Assembly (NCBI GenBank): GCA_023053685.1
Contig: JALIGW010000259.1
Coordinates: forward strand, 62,001-126,000
Source of the DNA: Diadophis punctatus similis
Taxonomy: Eukaryota; Chordata; Lepidosauria; Squamata; Dipsadidae
Length of the DNA: 64,000 nucleotides
Direction: 5' to 3'
The position numbers and the translations under genes are program-made. Positions 23,428 through 36,153 of the stretch are shown here, piece after piece. The first letter of the stretch is position 1. The number at the start of each line of letters is the position of its first letter. The notes under the pieces were generated by a model. It was not told where the DNA came from and searched no databases. It worked only from the letters and a program-made list of their open reading frames with translations.

Positions 23428-24186
23428 TAAGGTAAAGGTTCCCCCGCACATACGTGCTAGTCGTTCCTGACTCTAGGGCAGTGATGGCGAACCTTTTTTT
23501 CCTCGGGTGCCAAAAGCACGTCTGCACGCGCTATCGCGCATGCACGAGTGCCCACACCCATAATTTAATCCCTGGGGAGGGCAAAAATGGGCTCCCCTGC
23601 CCCCCGGAGGCCCTCTGGAGGCTGGAAATGGCCCATTTCCCAACTGCTGGTGGGCCTGGTAGGCCCATTTTTTGCCCTCCCCAGGCTCCAGAGGCTTTCC
23701 TGGAGCCTGGGGAGGGCGAAAACAGCCTCCCCCGCCCCCCGAGGCCCTCCAGAAGCCGAAAACACCCTCCCAGAGCCTCCGTGCGAACCAAAAATCAGCT
23801 GGCTGGCATGCACATGCACGCTGGAGCTGAGCTAGGGCAACAGCTCGCGTGCCAGCAGATAGGTTCACCATCACTGCTCTAGGGGGTGGTGCTCATCTCC
23901 GTTTCAAAGCCGAAGAGCCAGCACTGTCCGAAGATGTCTCCGTGATCATGTGGCCGGCATGACTCAACGCCTAAGGTGCACAGAACGCTGTTACCTTCCC
24001 ACCTAAGGTGTTCCATATTTTTCTACTTGCATTTTTACGTGCTTTCGGACTGCTAGGTTGGCAGAAGCTGAGACAAGTAACGGGAGCTCACTACATTATG
24101 CAGCGCTAGGGATTCGAACCGCTGAACTGCCAACCTTCTGATTGACAAGCTCAGCATCTTAGCCACTGAGCCACCACGTCCCTATT
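23428..24186 (-). mobile_element. Sauria SINE interrupted by a hAT MITE
   Basis: Minus-orientation Sauria SINE: 3' end at 23428-23478 (AAGGTAAAGGTTCCCCC), continuing at 23885-24186 to the tRNA head (GAGCCACCACGTCCCT). Inserted in or beside a CR1 fragment. Confidence 0.9.
23479..23876 (+). mobile_element. hAT (Buster-type) MITE, perfect TSD CTCTAGGG, inside Sauria SINE
   Basis: Starts CAGTGATGGCGAACC, ends AGGTTCACCATCACTG; CTCTAGGG at 23471-23478 and 23877-23884. Interior holds three related CCCTCCCCAGGCTCCAGAG-type segments. Confidence 0.93.
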
Positions 24187-25385
24187 CTCCAACTCAGCAA
24201 TGCCCTCCCTTGGAGCCTCCGTGGAAATGACCTCTCTGCCCGATACTACCATCTTTACAAATTCTGCAGACCTCACTGGTTGCCCCAATTCAAGGCCAGG
24301 TCTTGCTGCCCCGCTGCTCGGAAGTGGGTGTTCCTCAGAACCGGCGGAGGCCACAAAATGGAAAAAAAAGTTGGCCAAAGTTTCAGCCGGCTAACCTTTT
24401 TTCCATAATAACTCTGTCCTCCTGAGTGGCTATCAGCTTCTTATCTCAAGATGTGGGAGGCTGTTTTGGTGGGCAGGAAAAAGACGATGCCGGTAACACA
24501 ACATCCCGTTCTCTCTCTCCCCCAGTACAACATGGGGAGTGTTGCCCCATATTATCTCTGCAGGTGCTCTGGATGTGGGGCAGGGGAAGGCTGCTTTTTA
24601 CCCTAGGAAGATCTGCTGAAATCCTCATGGAATGGTGGGAAGGGGGGAATGGAGAGTCTCCCCCTTAGCCCCATTCGTAAACCAAAAACTGGAGCAGCAA
24701 TAAGACAACTATTGTCCGGACAATTTAATGATTTTAAATTCCAGATTTCATTATTTCTTGGGGGAGGGAGCTCTTTGCATAGCACATAGGCTATGCACAT
24801 AGGCATGTCTATGACTTCAATTCTAGAATTGCAAGTAACTTATCTCTTTCCCTCCATTTTCCCTTCCTCTCTGTCTTTCTCGCTCTCTCTGTCTCTCTTT
24901 CTGTCTCTTTGTCTCTCTTTTTTCTCTCTCCCTCCCTCACACACACACACACATTTCACATTTTATTACAATTGCTTCTTCCTACGTCATTACAGAAAAA
25001 CAAAGCAAAAGACTCACCAGCCGCTTCTCCTGTGCGGCTGATATTTTCAAACACTTCAATCAGAAGACAATCAAGGAACACACACACACACACACACGCA
25101 GTTCCCTGAAACATCATGACATTTTGGGACAGCCTCGTGCATGTTTAATATGAACCATCACCTGCAGGCATCGCAACTTTTAGTTGAATAATAATAAAGA
25201 GGAATTCAAGGAGGCTGAAAAACAGTAACAATCATGTTGAGGGACCCTCGGCTCCCCCATTTGCTGATGTTACAAAATCTGAAGCATTTGGGTGTCATTC
25301 GGTGGGCCTGGAACTGCTGGATTCTGAAGTTTAACTGCAGTTCTCTTCCCTAACAAGCTATGCTCCAGAGGTTTTGCAATATTAC
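24187..25385. other. Intergenic sequence with short CT and CA tracts
   Basis: No gene recognised. CT-rich at about 24855-24935; CA tracts at 24938-24951 and 25077-25097. Confidence 0.5.
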
Positions 25386-25391
25386 TGATGC

Positions 25392-26043
<652 letters not shown>

Positions 26044-26050
26044 ACGAGAT

Positions 26051-26128
<78 letters not shown>

Positions 26129-26333
26129 GATAGATGACAGATAGATGATAGAGATAGACAGACAGAGATGAGAGAGAGAGATGAGAGAGAGAGAGAGTGA
26201 GATGAGGATGAGGATGAGGATGAGGATGATAGAAGATAGATGGAGATCGAGATGATAGATAGATGATAGAGATAGACAGACAGATAGAGATGAGAGAGAT
26301 GAGAGAGTGAGATGATGATGGTGGTGGTGGTGG

Positions 26334-26373
<40 letters not shown>

Positions 26374-26440
26374 AGATAGATGGAGATAGAGATGATAGAT
26401 AGATGATAGATAGAGACAGACAGACAGACAGAGGTGATAG
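26044..26440. repeat. GA / GATGAG / GAT compound microsatellite
   Basis: GA tract at 26051-26125, then mixed GATAGA, GATGAG, GGT and GAT blocks. A unit GATAGATGGAGAT(A/C)GAGATGATAG recurs at about 26227 and 26374. Confidence 0.93.
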
Positions 26441-26444
26441 ATTT

Positions 26445-27064
26445 CTTCAGATTCCCCCTATTTTCCCAAACAGTGGAAGATGGGGGAATTTAGAAATCCT
26501 GATGCCCAAAAGGTGTATTTTCTTTCTATATTTGGGTGATTTCAAACGATAATTTCTGGGGAAAATCAAATCTTGGATAATAGCCACCACCCAGCATTAG
26601 AGCCTTAAGCAAGAGTTGTTTAATGGTGCATTTTAATCAAAGAATCCTAAGAAATATGTTCACCCCAAAACCTGCCTGCATGCTTAGCTCAACCTTGCTT
26701 TAAATTTTCCATTATTTTAACCATAAAGGCGGCAATACACTTTTTTAAAAAATAATAATATTCATACAAAGTTATTCCAGTGTACTTTGGGATGTGACAA
26801 GTCCATACAGGTTTTTTAAAATTAAATAATATGCTTGTGATTTATTCCTTTGATCACTGCGAGTTCATAACTTTTATCTTGGCATTAGGAGACTGAATTA
26901 AGCAAGAAAAGAATAGAATGAGGAGAGAGGAAAAGGGCTACTAATTGTTAAGAGTCGCTTGAAAATGAAGCAAGACTATAATTTTAAAAATGCAATACAT
27001 TATACTATAAATTGCTAGGTAATAAATTGAATTAACAGATAACTATCAATTCAATATGGCTTAT
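26445..27064. other. Unassigned intergenic sequence
   Basis: AT-rich, no gene or repeat family recognised. Confidence 0.5.
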
Positions 27065-27081
27065 TCCCAGATATCTATAAA

Positions 27082-27429
27082 AATGTATCTTTTCTTTTAT
27101 GTACACTGAGAGCATATGCACCAAAGACAAATTCCTTGTGTGTCCAACCACACTTGGCCAATACAGAATTCTATTCTATTCTATTCTATTCTATTCTATT
27201 CTATTCTATTCTATTCTATTCTATTCTATTCTATTCCATTCCATTCCATTCCATTCCATTCCATTCCATTCCATTCCATTCCACTCCACTCCACTCCACT
27301 CCACTCCACTCCACTCCACTCTATTATTCTATTCTATTCTATTCTATTCTATTCTATTCTATTCTATTCTATTCTATTCTATTCTATTCTATTCTATTCT
27401 ATTCTATTCCATTCCATTCCATTCCATTC
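27082..27429 (+). mobile_element. CR1/L3-type (Snake1-like) LINE 3' end with long pentamer array
   Basis: 3' end TGTGTGTCCAACCACACTTG GCCAATACAG leads to about 260 bp of ATTCT, ATTCC and ACTCC pentamers in ordered blocks. Same LINE end as at 10.1 kb. Confidence 0.85.
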
Positions 27430-28435
27430 TAAAATGGTTGTTGACACACTTAGGATCATAAGAGAGAGGTGTCAAGGTTGGATTGGCAGAAGAAGAAGCT
27501 ATCTCTGCTTTAACAATTGAGCCTATGTTATAAATATGAATCTTATTATTCCACAATGGAGCAGAATTAATCCAACCCCTTTTGTTGCTGGTTCCCACAA
27601 TTTCTTTCTCCTATTTGGGTCGTCATTGCTGCTGCTGAACTGGGGATGTTTACATGGCCACGTCTACATGTTTGCATCTATACGCTCTTGCAACTGAGAT
27701 AAGATGCATCATTTTGGGGATTACATTTCCAGGGATTTAGGAAGAGAGAGATCTCAAAGGATTATTATTCTGGGAATTCAGATGCTTCCACCAAGGGATC
27801 CCCAATGAGAAAAATTAGCAGAATGCCTGGGAAATAAACACAGCTTTTTGTAAATGTGGTCAGGAGCACTTGATTGAACGCTGCCTCGCACAGTCCTTTG
27901 CACAAAAACAAGGAGGCCCAGCTTCGTAAATCCTTAAAATAAAACACATACGTTTTTATTTGCGCCTTAAATAAAACAATTTTGCATGCTCCCTTGAGAA
28001 AGGATGCTACTATTTTATGATCGGCGGGGTTAGCCAAATCTCCAATATGCGAGCACTGTTTTCTTCCATTCCTTATAAAGAGTTTAGGATCCACATTTTT
28101 AATTTGGTCACCAATTCCCTACTGGGTTCATTCATTCTGGGAAGGAAGAAGGCAGCCGGCCAACCTGAAATTTCGAATTGCTTTGTGTTGTTGAGAACTG
28201 GTTTATTTTGGTTCTTTTTCAAGGTCAGCAGCCGTGGCTGCTTTTCAGAGCTGGCTTTATGAATCAATTGACAATCTCTCTCCGTTGCAAAGTGGTAAGA
28301 GTCCAACCACTTATCGAGTCGCTTGTCAAATTTCCACCCTTCGATGCTACTTTTTGTAACTTGTGTGAATTTCAGATCAAAAGTTTGTTTGCCGATAGAA
28401 GAGAATATCTGTAACTCAGAGTTGAAAGATGGAGT
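27430..28435. other. Unassigned intergenic sequence
   Basis: No coding exon or repeat recognised. Confidence 0.45.
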
Positions 28436-28520
28436 TAGTTAGTTTACTTTCTTGTCATTGCACCTCGTACAACGAAATTAAATGCCATCTTCAGTGTACA
28501 TTATAACTATAAAAATAAAA
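28436..28520 (-). mobile_element. LINE 3'-end-like fragment
   Basis: TTTCTTGTCATTGCACCTCG TACAACGAAATT on the plus strand is the reverse complement of a common non-LTR 3' UTR pattern (AATTTCGTTGTACG..., then ACAATGACAATAAA) also seen at about 41,980-42,060. Confidence 0.5.
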
Positions 28521-28604
28521 CACAAACACACATCCTTCACATTCTATACAATTGAATTGAAAACCCCTGATATTGCATTAATATTGCACTTGGTGCACTA
28601 TTAA

Positions 28605-28870
28605 TCCTTGGTGCTCTCTGTGCTTGACTGTTTTCTTGCAGATGTTTCATTACCTAACTAGCTAACGTCATCAGTACTGGAAGGGGGTGAGGTTTGGAGG
28701 AGGAGGAGGAGAAGCGGGAGGAGGAGAAGGGGAAGGGGAAGGGGAAGAGAAAGGAGGGCAAGGAGGAGGACTGAGGGTTCTTGATGCTCTCCAAGTGGGT
28801 GGTTTTCTAGCAGATATTTCATTACCAAACTAGGTAGCATAATCAGTGCAGTGCAGTGAATAAGTTTCAC
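28605..28870 (-). repeat. Dispersed minisatellite unit (ACGTTTCATTACC family)
   Basis: Two units: GATGTTTCATTACCTAACTA at about 28641 and GATATTTCATTACCAAACTA at about 28812, with purine-rich GGAGGAGGAG between. Related to tandem units in GATM intron 4 and single copies at 58.6 and 59.5 kb. Confidence 0.7.
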
Positions 28871-29395
28871 ACAAAAATTCATCAGTGTAGTGAATAAAAG
28901 TTTATTCTTTTTTTAAATTTCTTTAATTTTCCATTTTAAAACATCATATTTCTACACAAATATACACCCATTGCCATACATTATTAAATTTACATAATCC
29001 ATACATTCTTTAATTCATGTTTATAAGATCTTGCCTCCTCGTCCCACATTGTCTCTCAAGAATAAAAATTTATTCCTTCTTCATTCATTGAGGCCTAATT
29101 CTCACTGAAAGACAGTAGGAATAGCAGACTGAAGCTCTGGTGGCTGAACTGTCGTTCACCCCAAATACTCGCTGTAGGTTGACAATCAGCATATCAAAGT
29201 CAAGTTTTGCAAGCGTCACCCTCTTCCTGTTATGCTGGTTTTCTACAGGTGGAGCTCGGCTCACCGTTTAGCCAAGAACTAAGAGGTTGAGTTATTTACT
29301 GTTTAGAAAATAGCTGATGGGTGTTCCTATTGGCAGTTAGTCAGTGCTTAGGAGCTTTAGAAGCTGCTGGTAATTTAAAAGCATCTTTCAATATA

Positions 29396-29657
29396 TTTAT
29401 TTATTTATTTATTTATTTTGTGAGATTTATATACCGCCTCACAGTGCAAGCACTCTCTAAGCGGTTTACACCAGTAAGCAACGTACAGTATATTTACATT
29501 GCCCCCAACAATCTGGGTCCTCATTTTACCTATCTCGGAAGGATGGAAGGCTGAGTCAACCTTGAGCCGGTGAGATTTGAACCGCTGACCTGCGGATCAG
29601 TGTCAGCTAAAGTGGCCTGCAGTACCTGCCTCTAACCGCTGCGCCACCTCGGCTCTT
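29396..29657 (-). mobile_element. tRNA-derived SINE of MIR-like type
   Basis: Minus orientation; head end GCGCCACCTCGGCTC at right, (TTTA)n at left; contains GTCCTCATTTTACCTATCTC. Confidence 0.87.
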
Positions 29658-29669
29658 ATGTATATGAAC

Positions 29670-30010
29670 AAATCTCCAGTGATGGAACACCCACAACTTC
29701 GGGAGGGAAGCGGGTCCACTGGTTTATAGTTCTCCCCATCAGGAAATTTCTCCTTAGTTCTAGACTGGATCTCTCCTTGGTAAGTTTCCGTCCGTTACTT
29801 CTTGTCCTGCCGTCAGTGCTTTGGAGACTAGGTCGACCTCCTCTTCTCTGGGACAGCCCCTCAAATATTGGAAAACTGCTATCATGTCACCCCTAGTCCT
29901 TCTCTTCACTAGACTAGACATACCCGGTTCCTTCAACATTTCATCCTATGCTTTAGCCTCCAGTCCCTTAATCATCTTAGTTGCTCTTCTCTTCATGTCA
30001 TCCAATCCAA
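29670..30010 (-). mobile_element. CR1 LINE fragment
   Basis: Minus-strand CR1 RT C-terminal coding region with frame breaks (plus strand: GGAAATTTCTCCTTAGTTCT, CAAATATTGGAAAACTGCTA, CTTAGTTGCTCTTCTC). Lacks the 3' terminus. Confidence 0.8.
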
Positions 30011-30162
30011 AACATGAGTACAAACTTTAGAAGATCTGAATAGCTTGGGGAACAATGTTCTATGGTGGGTGAAGTGTTGGGGCTTTCTGGAGAGAGCCTT
30101 CTTGAAATCCTCAATTTACAATGGAGGTCCCTCAATAATTTGAAGGATTTTTTTTATTATTA

Positions 30163-30695
30163 GAGTTGGAAGGGACCTTGTAGGTCATCTAGTCCAACCC
30201 CCTGCTCAAGCAGGAGTTCCTACACCATTTGAGACAGATGGCAGTCCAGTCTCCCCTTGAAGGTCGCAAGTGTTGGGGCTCTCACAACCTCCACTGGCAA
30301 GCTGTTCCTCTGGTTGATTGCTCTCACCGTCAGAAAGTTTCTCCTCACTTCCAGGTTGAATCTCTCCTTGGTCAGCTTCCATCCGTTATTCCTTGTTTGG
30401 CTTTCTGGTGCCATAGAGAACAGCCTGACTCCCTCCTCTCTGTGGCATCCCCTCAAGTATTGGAACACTGCTATCATGTCACCCCTGGTCCTTCTCTTTG
30501 CCAGACTGGCCAAGCTCAGTTCCTGCAACCGCTCTTTGTATGTTTTATTTTCCAGACCCTTTATCATCCTGGTTGCTCTCTTCTGCACTTTCTCTAGAGT
30601 TTCAATGTCTTTTTTGTAGTGTGGTGACCAAAACTGGATGCAGTACTCTAGGTGTGGTCTGACCAAGGCTTTATAGGTCACTTCCTCTCAGTCCT
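30163..30695 (-). mobile_element. CR1 LINE 3' end with uninterrupted RT C-terminal frame
   Basis: A 153-codon open frame ([20 protein letters not shown] ... INQRNSLPVEVV) is intact. The 3' end on the plus strand starts AGAGTTGGAAGGGACCTTGT. One of the youngest-looking CR1 copies here by frame integrity. Confidence 0.93.
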
Positions 30696-31113
30696 GAGTT
30701 CCTTACAGGAGGGTGGGTGAGGGTTACTCTTGTAGAAGAAAAGTGAGTCTGAAAATATATTAACAAACACCTCTCCTAAGTAGCTATGTAGGCAATAAAG
30801 CCCCGATCAGTAGGATCATGTTGAGTGAGTGGCTACAGAGAACAGCAATTGATTGAGACCCCTGCTTATAGACTGCCCCTCTTTAAAGAGGCTCATCTGG
30901 CCCAAGTGTGTAGCTTTTTAAAAAAATTCTACAGATGAAACTAAGTCTTTGCTTCCGGTGTTTTATATTTTAATGGTTTAATGAATAATGTGAAACAGTT
31001 TCCCTGGAGATCTGCTTAGCCCTGGTTCAAGCTTTTGGAAATCATATTTATTTATTGCTTGTTTGTTTCAGGTGCTGCTCGCCTCCAAAGCAGCTCTGGG
31101 TAACTCACAATAA

Positions 31114-31345
31114 GAGCTGAAGTGGTGCAGTGGTTAAATGCTGCGACTGCAGGCTGACTGCTAGTTCAGCAGTTCAGCTGTTCAAATCTCACCGGCTCAA
31201 GGTTGACTCAGCCTTCCATCCTTCCGAGGTGGGTAAAATGAGGACCCAGATTGTTGGGGGCAATATGCTGAACTCTGTAAACCGCTTAGAGAGGGCTGTA
31301 AAGCACTATGAAGCCGTATGTAAGTAAAGTGCTATTGCTATTGCT
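31114..31345 (+). mobile_element. tRNA-derived SINE of MIR-like type
   Basis: AGCTGAAGTGGTGCAGTGG head, GTTCAAATCTCACCGG B box, AAACCGCTTAGAGAGGGCTG body, GCTATT tail. Confidence 0.87.
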
Positions 31346-31359
31346 ATAATACAACAAGC

Positions 31360-32205
31360 AATAAAAACACAATACAGAAGAAAACAAGATGGGATCCAAT
31401 TGCTTGAAAGAAGAAGATAAAACAGACACAAATCATTCCCATAAGAGGTTCCATCCATCCTGACCTAAATCTTCCTTTTTAAATGGGTCTTTGAGGATTG
31501 TGATGCCTAATGGGTAAAAGAGCAAGATAGCCCTCTTCTTGTTTTGGTTGCACTGCGTTGCCTCTTTGTCTTTTGAGATGGCTCAGCTAAGCTCACTCTA
31601 CACCCCCTTGTCTCCAAGTTAAGAGTGGGACAGGGTGGAAAAGTAGCTAGTTAATTAACCGCAAGAAGTTGTCACATTTTTCCTGCACTCGAGTTGTAGT
31701 TTAGCTTCTTAATCTTCTCATTTGTGATGTGACTCGAGAAGATTTGCTTTGTAAATCAAAAGGCAGTTTGAACAACAACAACAAAAAAAAATGACGGGAT
31801 GTTCCAGCAATGTTTGGCGCTACCACACTGCCCTCTAGTGCAATTTCCGCCTCCGTTTCTTTTCCTGAGGGTGCACTTTTGCAAAAGAAATCAAAACATG
31901 ACTTAAAAAAAAGAAAAGCAAAACACCCACTAGCAAGGGCATCTCCAGGGGGAATCCAAGCTTTTACCACCAGGTGAGATTCCATCCCAGGCCGAGAAAA
32001 ATGGTTTTAGAACAAAGCAGGGAGAGAAGAGTCAGATTCTCACTTTCAATGTGTATTCCCCATGCATGCCTGTTTACTCTCTTATAATCCCTTCCTCTCC
32101 AATGTAAATACATACATTAATTCCAACATGCTAATTATCCCAGCATCAAGATGAACGTTCCAAAGGGCTGGGGAGTGGCAAGTATGAAACTGATTAGTTT
32201 TGACA
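31360..32205. other. Unassigned intergenic sequence
   Basis: No gene or repeat recognised. Confidence 0.45.
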
Positions 32206-32209
32206 CTTA

Positions 32210-33051
32210 CCGTATTTTTCGGAGTATAAGACGCACCTTAGTTTTGGGGGAGGAAAACAAGGAAAAAAGGCCTCTGCCTCCCAGCAATTTGCCAAACAGC
32301 AAACAGCACAGATGATACACTGTTTGCTGTGTATTTCTGTGCATGTGTGCCTGACCCATAGCAAAGAATTGGAGAAATGTACATTATGGCAGTTATGCCA
32401 GAAAGTTTTCATAAATGTAATCACACTAACTCCTCCCAATTATTTAAATAGATCTACTCCAAATATGACTAAATCAGAATTTAACTCAGCTGCTTTATCT
32501 TAATACTAAACAGGACACTGTTACATTTCAGCTCTATACAGAGCTGTTAAAATTAATTAAAATTTCTGGAAGTATACATTATTCTCTATTATTTAAAAGA
32601 AGACACAATAGCTCTGGGCCTCTTCAGATCAAGCATTTATTTTAAAAAGCTTCTTCATTTTGTTAAGTTGTCTAGAACAATAAAGCAGCAGTCTTTAAAA
32701 AATAAGTCTAATAATTTGAACATTCTACAGACATTTATAGTTATTCACTTACCCCCTTGCATCCAGTTCAGCAGAAAATAAAAATCTGCTGTGTCTCTCC
32801 CAGCTATTTGCCTCTTTGCCGCTAGTTTCAGTTTCAGTTTTGCAGTGGCAAATCAGCTGGGGGTCGGGAAGCTGATAATGACTTACTTGGCTTAACAAGC
32901 TCTTCCCTGCTTGCTGCAAGGAGGTAAATTGCTAGAAAGCAGAGGCCAAAGGGTGGGGGTGGGTGGGTGGGGCTACATGTATAAGACGCACCCAAGTTTT
33001 CACCCTCTTTTGGGGGGTAAAAAGGTGCGTCTTATACTCTGAAAAATACGG
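32210..33051. mobile_element. Long element with CCGTATTTTTCGGAG termini (TA target)
   Basis: 842 bp between CCGTATTTTTCGGAGTATAA and its near-perfect inverse, TA on each side (32208-32209, 33052-33053). Subterminal AAGACGCACC. No transposase frame. About twice the size of its relatives at 14.6 and 43.7 kb. Confidence 0.75.
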
Positions 33052-33292
33052 TATAAGCAGGAAGCCCAGATGCAATCACACAATGTCACACTTTGTGACA
33101 GCGGTTGCTGGTCCAAAGCCTGGTTGCTCAACAAGGACTATATGTAAAGTTCTTTTCCAGTCTTACTCTGATGCCAGATGTTAAATTTGAGGTCTGCCAC
33201 ATGGAAAGACATGGCAAATGAGTTCAGCCTCTGAGCTCCAGTAAAACACGGTCAAAATATTTTGCCCAGGAAGCAAAAAAGCAATCTGCCCA

Positions 33293-33551
33293 TTATTATT
33301 TATTTATTTATTTATTTGTGAGATTTATATACCGCCTCACAGTGCAAGCACTCTCTAAGCGGTTTACACCAGTAAGCAATGTCTATTTACATTGCCCCCA
33401 ACAATCTGGGTCCTCATTTTACCTACCTCAGAAGGATGGAAGGCTGAGTCAACCTTGAGCCCGTGAGATTTGAACAGCTGAACTGCTGAATCACAGTCAG
33501 CTAAAGTAGCCTGCAGTACTGCACTCTAACCGCTGCGCCACCTCGGCTCAT
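33293..33551 (-). mobile_element. tRNA-derived SINE of MIR-like type
   Basis: TTTA-rich tail at left, then GAGATTTATATACCGCCTC, TCTGGGTCCTCATTTTACC and a head ending CGCCACCTCGGCTC. Nearly the same as 29396-29657. Confidence 0.88.
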
Positions 33552-34212
33552 AACAATATACAACCCGGTAGCATACAAAAGAAAGAATCTCAAAACGGCA
33601 TGAGTGCAAATGTATTTTATTGGCATAAATACATAGAGAAAACCTTTTCAGGTAGCATTGGGTTAATCGTGTGCTTTCTGCCAAGAATTATTAAGTACAT
33701 TTGATTTATGTAAACAGATCCCGCCAAAACAACCTGCGTTAAGATTGGCACCCATCAAGGAAAGACTGAAACAAAGTAAGGCAAAAACGAAAAGTGTACA
33801 AAATACTCAAAGACTGGAGGTACATTGGAGGGAAAAAGCATTTTCAGACTAGAGGCATCTAATCAAAGGTTTGGGAAGAAGGAAACTAAAAGGAGGCATT
33901 TAGAGACCTAATATATAGCAGTGGATGTAATTCTTCTGAAGCATCTAAATGTGATTGCTTGACTTGGGGAACAGACACACCATACATTCCTAGGACAAAT
34001 ATTTTCCTTGTCCAGCAATGCAAATTTCTCTTTTGATCCATCTAATAGCCACCCATTCTTGGTGGGGGGAAACAACTCTATGCATTTGATATCCTGAACA
34101 TGAATAACTTTCACTCTACTGCCAACAAGCCCAAATGTGACCTTCACCAATCATATATAACTTCTCATCAATGTCCAGTTGATGAGCAAGCAACTGGACA
34201 TGAACAGAAAAA

Positions 34213-34445
34213 CAGAATAAGAGTTGGAAAGGACCTTGGAGGTCTTCTAGTCCAACCCCCTGCTCAGCTGGAACCTGTACCATTTCAGACAAATGGTTGC
34301 CCAATCTCTTCTTAAAAACCTCCGGTGTTGGAGCACCCACAACCTCGTTCCATTGATTAATTGTTCTAGCTTTGGCTGGGAGTAGTGGGGATTGCAATCA
34401 TTGGGTCTAGCAAGGTTTATAAAGGTCACCACTTCACAAGCCTGG
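34213..34445 (-). mobile_element. CR1 LINE 3' end, degraded
   Basis: Plus strand shows AGAGTTGGAAAGGACCTTGG AGG and CCAATCTCTTCTTAAAAACC. The coding part is broken and only partly present. It may lie in the GATM 3' UTR. Confidence 0.85.
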
Positions 34446-34949
34446 TGTAATTTAAGTAACATCTGCATAAGGATGCATTTGGGGGGAAGGGATAGCTTAA
34501 CCTAAATAGTGTAAAATACAAAAGTAGTAGAAATCTGGGCCCATCTTTGTTTGTTCTGTCTTGCCTTAAATTTCACATTGTGTGGTCTTCAGATCTTAAA
34601 GACTATTAAACGGGAATGGAAAGATTCCCCTTCAATTGAGGTCTAATCTTTTCTAGCTGCCTTCCTGTAATAAGTTTAAACAGAGGTAGATTTGTAATGT
34701 CAACCATGAAACTCAGAAATCTAGTAGATTATCACAAAAGTTCGTATATTCTTGAAGACTAAAAAACAGGGAGAGTCCAGGTGTTGTCCCAAATGCCAGT
34801 TGGAAGCCCCCCCCCCTTCACTGCTGACATAGCAGAATGGGTCTCTGTGGTCTAAGGGCCAGTTCACCCCACATTATTTCAGGCAGGGCCTTGCATATTC
34901 AAAGACTGTAGAACCTTTATATTGCTTTCAATGGGATTTACGAGAGGCT

Positions 34950-35105
34950 TCCAGAAACACAGTCAATGGGTGGAAGCCAGATTGGCTTAATGACCCTGCA
35001 AATTCACTTAACAACCATGGCAAAAAAAAGGTTGTAAAATCGGATATGACTCACTAAATGACTGTATCGTTTAGCAATGGAAGTTGCAATCCCAATTATT
35101 TTCAT
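34950..35105 (+). mobile_element. Fragment of CAGGTAGTCC-type DNA element
   Basis: Matches the right half of the element (GGAAGCCAGATTGGCTTAAT, CACTTAACAACC, GGCAAAAAAAAGGTTGTAAA); inverted end absent. Confidence 0.55.
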
Positions 35106-35341
35106 CAGGCAAGGACCCCCTGCATAAAGTTGCTCTCCTTGGTCCTGAAATGTTGAGCCTATGGGGCTTAGTAGAGCCCCATAGGCTCAACTCTTAAGGG
35201 CCCTGATGTCCTGTGCTTCTTCTTGCCTGAGCTATTAATGCCTACATGTCTAAAGTCATGATGAAACAAGACTATTCAAGGTTGCATGTGGCCAGAAAGG
35301 GTTTTTTCCCCATCTTCACTGATGGCATGTTATCTGTGTAG

Positions 35342-35589
35342 CAGGGGTGGGTTCTGGATCCTTTTGCTGCTGGTTCGCGTGCATGTGCATTTTGCGTGCG
35401 TGCCCGCAGCAATCAAAAAATAGCTTCTGCGGATGCACAGAAGCAAAAATTAGCTTCTGCGGATGTGCAGAAGCAAAATCCAAGATGGCGGCACCCACTG
35501 AGACACCGACAGAACCGGTTCCGTGAAGTCATCACCGAGTTACTAACGGTTCTAAAGAACCAGTTAGAACCGGTAGGAACCCACCTCTG
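35342..35589 (+). mobile_element. hAT MITE, perfect TSD CTGTGTAG
   Basis: Starts CAGGGGTGGGTTCTGG, ends GGAACCCACCTCTG; CTGTGTAG at 35334-35341 and 35590-35597. It has an internal repeat of AGCTTCTGCGGATG(C/T)(A/G)CAGAAGCAAAA. Confidence 0.88.
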
Positions 35590-36040
35590 CTGTGTAGGCA
35601 TGTAATAAGACCATGTAAAGAGGTCAATTTCGCGAATAAGGCTGGAGCCCCGTCAGCTTGTAGTAAACTAACTCAAGAACACGAAGCTCGCTTCTCTATA
35701 AATGGTCACAGTGTCCACTCGGATGTGTAAATCAAAGAATACCTGCCCAAATAATGGAAGCAATCTCTCAAATGCCAACCATTTATCAAGGACCACTAAT
35801 GACCTCTGGCCCTCGTTCCCTGTTCATAATGTATGGATAGACCCTTAGGGTGCACTGTCCTGCCCTGGGGATGGGGGCACAAGTTAGAAGGAGAAGGAAC
35901 CTGATTCAAAGCACAGCAACTCATGCATCTACATTGGTTTTAATATTATTTTTTAAGGAGCCAGGGGAAGCTAACCTCTTCATCTTATGACTCATGCATT
36001 CCCATTGGATGGTGGCCTGTGGCATCAGACAGACCTCCTC

Positions 36041-36153
36041 CTAATCAAAGTAAGACTTCAAGGTGCCACGGCGACGTATGTCGCAGGTCCAGCAGTGGAA
36101 CCCTCCTCCCAAAGAATTGGCGTGACGGATGTTCACTTTGATGGTTGAAATGC
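36041..36153 (-). CDS. GATM: GATM coding exon 9 (residues 390-426, catalytic Cys, stop)
   Basis: After acceptor TGCCTGCAG the frame reads [20 protein letters not shown], with nucleophile Cys410, and continues through [16 protein letters not shown] to a TAG stop at 36043-36041. The ORF is too short on this frame to appear as a stand-alone call; it was found by looking downstream for the conserved C-terminus. The C-terminal SYFD replaces human SYLD. Confidence 0.95.

Larger units (their letters stand above)
33600..36040 (-). other. GATM: Probable GATM 3' UTR and flank with candidate poly(A) signals
   Basis: After the stop, an ATTAAA lies about 100 nt downstream (35943-35938), and an AATAAA lies at 33621-33616, followed on the minus strand by a T-rich stretch. 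The second would give a 3' UTR of about 2.4 kb containing a hAT element (35342-35589), an inverted-repeat element fragment (about 34955-35100) and a CR1 3' end. Which signal is used cannot be decided from sequence. The segments 33,560-34,200 and 35,600-36,030 show no repeat I recognise. Confidence 0.35.
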
